The notes below the pieces were generated by a model. The model had not been told where the DNA came from and made no database searches. It worked only from the letters and a program-made list of their open reading frames with translations. From Bimastos eiseni (taxonomy: Eukaryota > Annelida > Clitellata > Crassiclitellata > Lumbricidae): 64,000 nt of DNA. Positions 58,401 through 64,000 of the stretch are shown piece after piece. The position numbers and the translations under genes were made by a program. The first letter of the stretch is position 1, and the number at the start of each line of letters is the position of its first letter. The stretch spans positions 7,000,800 through 7,064,799 of the forward strand of contig OY365810.1 in the NCBI GenBank assembly GCA_959347315.1. The letters are read 5' to 3'.

Positions 58401-61400
58401 TAATAATGAACATTGAGTATAAGGGCAAATAAGTTGATAATCCTGTAGACAGACATGACAGAGAGACAGATGATTAATTGGCTGAGTCGTTATAATTAAA
58501 ATAATTACCTGAAGCTGTGTCTTTTAATTCTGCTGCCTGCACTTGTGGTTGACCTGTACCACTCAATTGTGGTTTCATTTTCAAGGTATCTGTCATATTA
58601 TATAGACAATCAAATGTTAACCACCATAAGAATTTTTTTAGTTCTAAACAAACTGACACTAAATAATTATTTCTGCTGCATATCCTCATCACAGCCATTT
58701 TAAACTGTATTTCATAAGGTAACAAACGATTATTATCAGACATCAACACTCCCATAGTAGTCCGAGTCTGAGCTTCTGGTGATATAAAATGCTAAATCTG
58801 AGCAATACAATTTCTTGGGGAAAAGTCATATTAGCTATTTCCATTAGTAATCATATGAATGTTTAACCATGATGAAAGATGTCTCACATAGGCCTATATA
58901 GACACTTTCAATTATTTTATTATAATGCTGAACTTATCAATTATTTGCTCTATAATTATATTGCCATTATGCTGAACTTTAAAGGCTATATAAGTTGATC
59001 TGTAATAAATACCTGTAGGCAATAAAATTTGTATTTTCTGAGGAAATACAATAATAAGTATATGATTAAAGGAAATTGAAAGATTCAGAAAAGATTGCTT
59101 ACACATATTTTCAAGTCCTATGACATCTTCACCCTCTTCAATGTTCTGTACCTCATCACAGACTTGCACTTCTATAAAATATCCATCAATTAATAAATAT
59201 AAATTATTATTGTTATAGAAGAAGAAGAAATGTCCTCATGTGTGTCACAGTGTGTGCAATTTCCCACTAAAATATGATGACCAGCCACCGCCAGAGGGTG
59301 CTCGAGTGCTACGTATCCAGTGAGTAAAACACAAAGAGAGCATATCAAGCAGAAGTCTAGAGAGTATTGGATAGCACAGTAAGCCGTCTGTCATATTGGA
59401 TAGCAAAGTAAGGTATCTGTCATATTTGCATACACAATCAAATGTTGACAACGATTTTTAGTGATCATTCATCTTTAGATCTTTAGAGAACTGTCATAAT
59501 AATGAACATTGAGTATAAGGGCAAATAAGTTGATAATCCTGTAGACAGACATGACAGAGAGACAGATGATTAATTGGCTGAGTCGTTATAATTAAAATAA
59601 TTACCTGAAGCTGTGTCTTTTAATTCTGCTGCCTGCACTTGTGGTTGACCTGTACCACTCAATTGTGGTTTCATTTTCAAGGTATCTGTCATATTATATA
59701 GACAATCAAATGTTAACCACCATAAGAATTTTTTTAGTTCTAAACAAACTGACACTAAATAATTATTTCTGCTGCATATCCTCATCACAGCCATTTTAAA
59801 CTGTATTTCATAAGGTAACAAACGATTATTATCAGACATCAACACTCCCATAGTAGTCCGAGTCTGAGCTTCTGGTGATATAAAATGCTAAATCTGAGCA
59901 ATACAATTTCTTGGGGAAAAGTCATATTAGCTATTTCCATTAGTAATCATATGAATGTTTAACCATGATGAAAGATGTCTCACATAGGCCTATATAGACA
60001 CTTTCAATTATTTTATTATAATGCTGAACTTATCAATTATTTGCTCTATAATTATATTGCCATTATGCTGAACTTTAAAGGCTATATAAGTTGATCTGTA
60101 ATAAATACCTGTAGGCAATAAAATTTGTATTTTCTGAGGAAATACAATAATAAGTATATGATTAAAGGAAATTGAAAGATTCAGAAAAGATTGCTTACAC
60201 ATATTTTCAAGTCCTATGACATCTTCACCCTCTTCAATGTTCTGTACCTCATCACAGACTTGCACTTCTATAAAATATCCATCAATTAATAAATATAAAT
60301 TATTATTGTTATAGAAGAAGAAGAAATGTCCTCATGTGTGTCACAGTGTGTGCAATTTCCCACTAAAATATGATGACCAGCCACCGCCAGAGGGTGCTCG
60401 AGTGCTACGTATCCAGTGAGTAAAACACAAAGAGAGCATATCAAGCAGAAGTCTAGAGAGTATTGGATAGCACAGTAAGCCGTCTGTCATATTGGATAGC
60501 AAAGTAAGGTATCTGTCATATTTGCATACACAATCAAATGTTGACAACGATTTTTAGTGATCATTCATCTTTAGATCTTTAGAGAACTGTCATAATAATG
60601 AACATTGAGTATAAGGGCAAATAAGTTGATAATCCTGTAGACAGACATGACAGAGAGACAGATGATTAATTGGCTGAGTCGTTATAATTAAAATAATTAC
60701 CTGAAGCTGTGTCTTTTAATTCTGCTGCCTGCACTTGTGGTTGACCTGTACCACTCAATTGTGGTTTCATTTTCAAGGTATCTGTCATATTATATAGACA
60801 ATCAAATGTTAACCACCATAAGAATTTTTTTAGTTCTAAACAAACTGACACTAAATAATTATTTCTGCTGCATATCCTCATCACAGCCATTTTAAACTGT
60901 ATTTCATAAGGTAACAAACGATTATTATCAGACATCAACACTCCCATAGTAGTCCGAGTCTGAGCTTCTGGTGATATAAAATGCTAAATCTGAGCAATAC
61001 AATTTCTTGGGGAAAAGTCATATTAGCTATTTCCATTAGTAATCATATGAATGTTTAACCATGATGAAAGATGTCTCACATAGGCCTATATAGACACTTT
61101 CAATTATTTTATTATAATGCTGAACTTATCAATTATTTGCTCTATAATTATATTGCCATTATGCTGAACTTTAAAGGCTATATAAGTTGATCTGTAATAA
61201 ATACCTGTAGGCAATAAAATTTGTATTTTCTGAGGAAATACAATAATAAGTATATGATTAAAGGAAATTGAAAGATTCAGAAAAGATTGCTTACACATAT
61301 TTTCAAGTCCTATGACATCTTCACCCTCTTCAATGTTCTGTACCTCATCACAGACTTGCACTTCTATAAAATATCCATCAATTAATAAATATAAATTATT

Positions 61401-62799
61401 ATTGTTATAGAAGAAGAAGAAATGTCCTCATGTGTGTCACAGTGTGTGCAATTTCCCACTAAAATATGATGACCAGCCACCGCCAGAGGGTGCTCGAGTG
61501 CTACGTATCCAGTGAGTAAAACACAAAGAGAGCATATCAAGCAGAAGTCTAGAGAGTATTGGATAGCACAGTAAGCCGTCTGTCATATTGGATAGCAAAG
61601 TAAGGTATCTGTCATATTTGCATACACAATCAAATGTTGACAACGATTTTTAGTGATCATTCATCTTTAGATCTTTAGAGAACTGTCATAATAATGAACA
61701 TTGAGTATAAGGGCAAATAAGTTGATAATCCTGTAGACAGACATGACAGAGAGACAGATGATTAATTGGCTGAGTCGTTATAATTAAAATAATTACCTGA
61801 AGCTGTGTCTTTTAATTCTGCTGCCTGCACTTGTGGTTGACCTGTACCACTCAATTGTGGTTTCATTTTCAAGGTATCTGTCATATTATATAGACAATCA
61901 AATGTTAACCACCATAAGAATTTTTTTAGTTCTAAACAAACTGACACTAAATAATTATTTCTGCTGCATATCCTCATCACAGCCATTTTAAACTGTATTT
62001 CATAAGGTAACAAACGATTATTATCAGACATCAACACTCCCATAGTAGTCCGAGTCTGAGCTTCTGGTGATATAAAATGCTAAATCTGAGCAATACAATT
62101 TCTTGGGGAAAAGTCATATTAGCTATTTCCATTAGTAATCATATGAATGTTTAACCATGATGAAAGATGTCTCACATAGGCCTATATAGACACTTTCAAT
62201 TATTTTATTATAATGCTGAACTTATCAATTATTTGCTCTATAATTATATTGCCATTATGCTGAACTTTAAAGGCTATATAAGTTGATCTGTAATAAATAC
62301 CTGTAGGCAATAAAATTTGTATTTTCTGAGGAAATACAATAATAAGTATATGATTAAAGGAAATTGAAAGATTCAGAAAAGATTGCTTACACATATTTTC
62401 AAGTCCTATGACATCTTCACCCTCTTCAATGTTCTGTACCTCATCACAGACTTGCACTTCTATAAAATATCCATCAATTAATAAATATAAATTATTATTG
62501 TTATAGAAGAAGAAGAAATGTCCTCATGTGTGTCACAGTGTGTGCAATTTCCCACTAAAATATGATGACCAGCCACCGCCAGAGGGTGCTCGAGTGCTAC
62601 GTATCCAGTGAGTAAAACACAAAGAGAGCATATCAAGCAGAAGTCTAGAGAGTATTGGATAGCACAGTAAGCAGAAGAGAGCAAGGTGAGCAGAAGAGAG
62701 CAAGGTGAGCAGAAGAGAGCAAGGTGAGCAGAAGAGAGCAAGGTGAGCAGAAGAGAGCTGTGCACACAAGCCCTCAATTTCATTTCAGAAGAGGGCAGC

Positions 62800-62843
<44 letters not shown>

Positions 62844-63993
62844 GCCATAGACACATTTCAAATTATTTTAAAACCATAGTAGGAGGGGCAAACATCCGGT
62901 GGATGAAATGTTCACAAAATAAAATAGGCAAAATAAAGATATTGGGACGTGCGTCATTTGTTCTGTGCATTTTTATAAAGTCATAATTGGTATTTTTAAA
63001 CCTACAGATGAACTGCAGCACATAAACCGGGCTAACACATACCAAGGATTTTTATTCTAGTGAATTTTCAAATCAGGTCTAATTAAAGTGAGCTACATAT
63101 GACAAGAACTTACCATTGAGTTCCCCAATTACGTTGTCCTGTGCCAGAAATGTTTCTAGATCAGTCTTTTTGAACTGCATCTGAAACCTAACATCAGAAC
63201 TTAAGTGATCTGCAGTGGTTGATTGCTGTAACTCATTGGCCCTGGTCTCTAACCAGTGAGCCGCTTGGCAAATGTCGATGTCAGATCCCTCTAGAGAAAG
63301 TCCATTGCAATAACTCAAGTAGCTGTCCAAACAGGAATACTTGAACACAACATCACCCATCAGAATTTCAACATCCTTCTGTTTCTCTTTTGCTTTCACG
63401 CTCAGCACGAATAAGAGAGATTTCGCATCATCGTTGGCACGTTTCACAATTGCATCTCGAGTGTCAATTATAGCCTTTTCCAGTTGCTCTGTCTCCAGAA
63501 GTACAGCAGACTTTCCATTCTCAAGCTCATCTTTCTTTCTCAATAGAATGTCTGTATCAGGAGACAGTTTGGTTATACTCTGTTGAATCTGATCACGAAA
63601 CATTTTTGAGGCATCCGTGATCTCTTTCCTTTCGTGATTTGAGTGCTTCTCGATGTAGCACATGGCACAGAGAACTTCCCTACACTTTAGACAATACAAG
63701 TTAATCGGATGTTGCTTGTGGTTAGGTCTATCGCAAAAAATTGACGTCCCTGGTTTGAGTTCGATTTTGTGTTCTGGATTGTCCGATATTGCTATCAACG
63801 TGTGCCTCCTATTCGACACATTTCTAATGTGACTGATGCAACATTTTGAACACAGTTTCTCCTTACAGTCACTGCAATACATCTCAGCCTTTGGTGCATC
63901 CACACCTGTCCCTGAATCTTTACGACAAATATCGCATGAACTATTCGCGGCAGAGCTAGAGTCAACGATTTGCATAGTTTCTTTTAACCTCAT
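51649..63993 (-). CDS. TRIM-like B-box / coiled-coil / NHL-propeller gene with duplicated linker exons
   Basis: In transcript order the first visible exon (63114-63993) holds two B-boxes and a coiled coil. It is followed by short linker exons (four 69-nt and four 81-nt copies in the tandem array, then 75, 72, 141 and 69 nt) and the terminal exon 51649-52469. Every junction is phase 1. Including all exons gives 2658 nt, about 885 residues, without a stop. TRIM-NHL proteins act as ubiquitin ligases or RNA regulators in the cytoplasm. No RING finger is visible, so either it lies beyond 64000 or this is a RING-less relative. Which linker exons are used cannot be known from the genome alone. Confidence 0.85.
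52480..53900. other. TRIM-like intron before the propeller exon
   Basis: AT-rich intronic DNA. It contains a tRNA-derived SINE head near 53684 and a fragment (53530-53620) of the dispersed repeat also seen at 34040 and 35800. No further exon was recognised. Confidence 0.6.
53684..53745 (-). repeat. tRNA-derived SINE head (degenerate)
   Basis: The minus strand reads GCGTGTTAGTGTGCTGGACTG and then GGGGTTTAAACATCC, with an AAT-rich tail on the plus side at 53744-53762. A- and B-box-like blocks share TGGACTGT with the copies at 31455 and 55861. Confidence 0.45.
53914..53982 (-). CDS. TRIM-like linker exon (69 nt, phase 1-1)
   Basis: Acceptor TTTATGTTTAG and donor GTGAAA. It encodes GDISETESTNGEKSNRRSSE and S-E, an acidic Ser-rich linker directly before the propeller exon. 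Confidence 0.75.
54605..54957 (+). pseudogene. LINE ORF2 C-terminal relic with one frameshift
   Basis: V-T-L-I-P-W-S-C-G-R-C-L-T-W-D-V-T-V-S-D-T in one frame. One extra C near 54709 shifts it to TATSTAAGEAANRAAIAKKA, K-Y-A-S-I, H-A-L-V-A-V-A-L-E-S, LNFVLDLGRRLTDVTHDTLE and SYLFQRLSVAVQ, then a stop. This is the classic tail of a non-LTR retrotransposon pol. AAT runs flank it (54537-54612 and 54990-55025), as expected for a LINE tail. It lies in a TRIM-like intron in the opposite orientation. Confidence 0.8.
55130..55270 (-). CDS. TRIM-like linker exon (141 nt, phase 1-1)
   Basis: Acceptor CACTTTGCAG and donor GTAAGT, both strong. It encodes Ser/Thr/Arg-rich sequence (SSTDEPIVSSLESSLERTDD) followed by the hydrophobic block GLFGWIFARSNS, unusual in an otherwise polar linker and a possible docking motif. 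Confidence 0.78.
55290..55322. repeat. AATC tetranucleotide microsatellite
   Basis: About seven TCAA/AATC units just upstream (in gene sense) of the 141-nt linker exon. Confidence 0.9.
55531..55728 (+). pseudogene. LINE (CR1/Jockey-like) ORF2 C-terminal relic
   Basis: An open frame to TGA at 55726: TPLARSVTHTSTPQHRRFAF, I-G-P-V-A-W-N-N-I-P, then L-F-C-K-C-L-K-F-I-N-L-F. R-F-A-F-x-G-P-x-x-W-N-x-I-P and the closing ..K.LK..L[LF] helix match CR1/Jockey-type C-termini. Only about 60 residues remain. Confidence 0.6.
55861..55935 (-). repeat. tRNA-derived SINE head (degenerate)
   Basis: The minus strand reads GGGCAAGTGGTTAAGTGTAT, TGGACTGTAAGGC and then GGTTGAGAGTTCAAACC, resembling Pol III A and B boxes in tRNA order. 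It lacks a full cloverleaf, so it is not called as a tRNA gene. Confidence 0.5.
56152..56223 (-). CDS. TRIM-like linker exon (72 nt, phase 1-1), Asn/Ser/Asp-rich
   Basis: Acceptor ATTTACACAG and donor GTAAAG. It encodes DNNSGSNIHNDNEDSANSDS and E-G-S, a low-complexity acidic linker that is likely disordered. Phase matches its neighbours on both sides. Confidence 0.75.
56224..58245. other. TRIM-like intron
   Basis: AT-rich intronic DNA. It includes a perfect 36-bp tandem duplication at 57552-57623 (starting AGGACAATGAGGATG). No further exon was recognised. Confidence 0.6.
57552..57623. repeat. 36-bp perfect tandem duplication
   Basis: AGGACAATGAGGATGTTGAT... occurs twice head to tail without a difference. 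Confidence 0.9.
58246..58320 (-). CDS. TRIM-like linker exon A', diverged relative (75 nt, phase 1-1)
   Basis: Acceptor CAAATATGACAG and donor GTAATT. It encodes TLKRQLIDTDQPHVQAVESK and DTAS, aligned end to end with exon A but two codons shorter. Flanking intron sequence is also homologous to that around exon A (AATTGGCTGA, ACTCAATGTTCAT), so a segment of about 260 bp was duplicated before the 1096-bp array arose. It is the only member of the set that has diverged. Confidence 0.75.
58509..58589 (-). CDS. TRIM-like linker exon A, copy 1
   Basis: Identical to the exon at 61797. Next in transcript order comes its diverged relative at 58246, so this pair marks the older duplication. Confidence 0.7.
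59103..59171 (-). CDS. TRIM-like linker exon B, copy 1
   Basis: Identical to the exon at 62391 as far as can be read. It is the last 69-nt exon in transcript order. Confidence 0.7.
59605..59685 (-). CDS. TRIM-like linker exon A, copy 2
   Basis: Identical to the exon at 61797 as far as can be read. Confidence 0.68.
60199..60267 (-). CDS. TRIM-like linker exon B, copy 2
   Basis: Identical to the exon at 62391 as far as can be read. Confidence 0.68.
60701..60781 (-). CDS. TRIM-like linker exon A, copy 3
   Basis: Identical to the exon at 61797 as far as can be read, including both splice sites. Confidence 0.68.
61295..61363 (-). CDS. TRIM-like linker exon B, copy 3
   Basis: Identical to the exon at 62391 as far as can be read, including both splice sites. 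Confidence 0.68.
61797..61877 (-). CDS. TRIM-like linker exon A, copy 4 (81 nt, phase 1-1)
   Basis: Acceptor ATAATATGACAG and donor GTAATT. It encodes TLKMKPQLSGTGQPQVQAAE and LKDTAS, a polar, probably disordered peptide. A second upstream acceptor in the same phase could extend it to 267 nt. Confidence 0.7.
62391..62459 (-). CDS. TRIM-like linker exon B, copy 4 (69 nt, phase 1-1)
   Basis: Acceptor TATTTTATAG and donor GTAAGC. It encodes an acidic peptide VQVCDEVQNIEEGEDVIGLE plus N-M. An alternative donor GTGTAA two bases earlier would end in phase 2 and not fit the next exon. First array exon in transcript order. Confidence 0.7.
62671..62759. repeat. 19-bp minisatellite at the array edge
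   Basis: GCAGAAGAGAGCAAGGTGA repeated nearly five times, beginning exactly where the fourth 1096-bp unit breaks off. Confidence 0.95.
62800..62840. repeat. ATT trinucleotide microsatellite
   Basis: About 40 bases of TTA repeats, in the first visible intron of the TRIM-like gene. Confidence 0.95.
62841..63113. other. TRIM-like intron next to the N-terminal exon
   Basis: Short AT-rich intronic segment up to the GTAAGT donor; no other feature seen. Confidence 0.7.
63114..63993 (-). CDS. TRIM-like gene, N-terminal exon: B-box 1, B-box 2, coiled coil
   Basis: Counting from Met at 63993: B-box-1-like Cys/His set C20, C23, C40, C43, C48, C51, H55, H64; B-box 2 set C87, H92, C101, C104, C109, C112, H117, H120; then a helical region about 130-220 (QIQQSITKLSPDTDILLRKK, LLETEQLEKAIIDTRDAIV). 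The B-box 2 opening is C-x4-H, not the common C-x2-H. Donor GTAAGT follows 63114 in phase 1. The frame is still open at the window edge, so this Met may be internal and a RING exon could lie further out. Confidence 0.9.
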
Positions 63994-64000
63994 GAGGAAG

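Larger units (their letters stand above)
58317..62672 (-). repeat. 1096-bp tandem duplication carrying linker exons (3.97 copies)
   Basis: Units start at 58317, 59413, 60509 and 61605. The fourth stops after AGCACAGTAAGC near 62672, where it gives way to a 19-bp minisatellite. Encoded open frames are residue-for-residue identical in all four units and no base difference was noticed. Each unit contains one 69-nt exon, one 81-nt exon, the palindrome TAGGCCTA and a CTCF-like CCGCCAGAGGGTGCT. The left boundary falls inside the GTATCTGTCATATT microhomology that also forms the acceptor of the 75- and 81-nt exons. Confidence 0.97.

Noticed and set aside
59022..59046. 25-nt micro-exon candidate between strong-looking CTCAG and GTATTT sites in each array unit
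   Set aside because: Length 25 breaks the phase-1 rule shared by all other linker exons and would shift the frame; kept only as a possible decoy or poison exon.

Overview
This window is nuclear DNA from an invertebrate animal. It has three intron-containing genes with clean GT-AG splice sites, long AT-rich introns, very abundant simple repeats, and decayed LINEs, SINE heads and MITEs. The species cannot be named from the sequence. The palindrome TAGGCCTA is strongly over-represented (18 exact copies read by eye, about one expected).

Layout. (1) 748-3731, + strand: last three coding exons of an R4-like RGS protein; the 5' part lies upstream of the window or was not recognised. Its first visible intron carries two MITE-like insertions, one hAT-type and one PIF/Harbinger-type. 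(2) 9034-24862, - strand: an apparently complete six-exon gene for a secreted protein of about 831 residues, with a signal peptide, a furin-like site, a long coiled-coil/linker region and a C-terminal fibrinogen-related domain (FReD). All five exon junctions agree in phase. Its 10.7 kb first intron holds a 33-bp minisatellite with nine perfect AP-1-type heptamers, LINE relics and a long TA/TG satellite. (3) 24.9-51.6 kb: a gene-poor stretch dominated by micro- and minisatellites, including a 1.3 kb higher-order TATG array and a 20-bp array, plus inverted-repeat elements; no convincing gene was found. (4) 51649-63993, - strand: a TRIM-like gene with two B-boxes and a coiled coil in the first visible exon and an NHL/beta-propeller-like C-terminal exon. 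Between them lie short linker exons, all of which begin and end in phase 1.

The most interesting object is the linker region of that TRIM-like gene. A 1096-bp block carrying two phase-1/phase-1 exons (69 and 81 nt) is repeated almost four times (58317 to about 62672) with no difference seen by eye. An older duplication produced a diverged 75-nt relative of the 81-nt exon just beside it. Because every linker exon is symmetric, any subset could be spliced in without breaking frame. This could give a variable-length spacer between the B-box/coiled-coil part and the propeller. That is inference: transcripts are needed, and an assembly artefact must be excluded.

The three genes do not form an operon or an obvious pathway. 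RGS proteins act on G-protein signalling. The FReD protein is a secreted lectin-like or matrix/immune candidate. The TRIM/NHL-like protein is an intracellular candidate. Most other long open frames here are repeat translations and are not annotated as genes.
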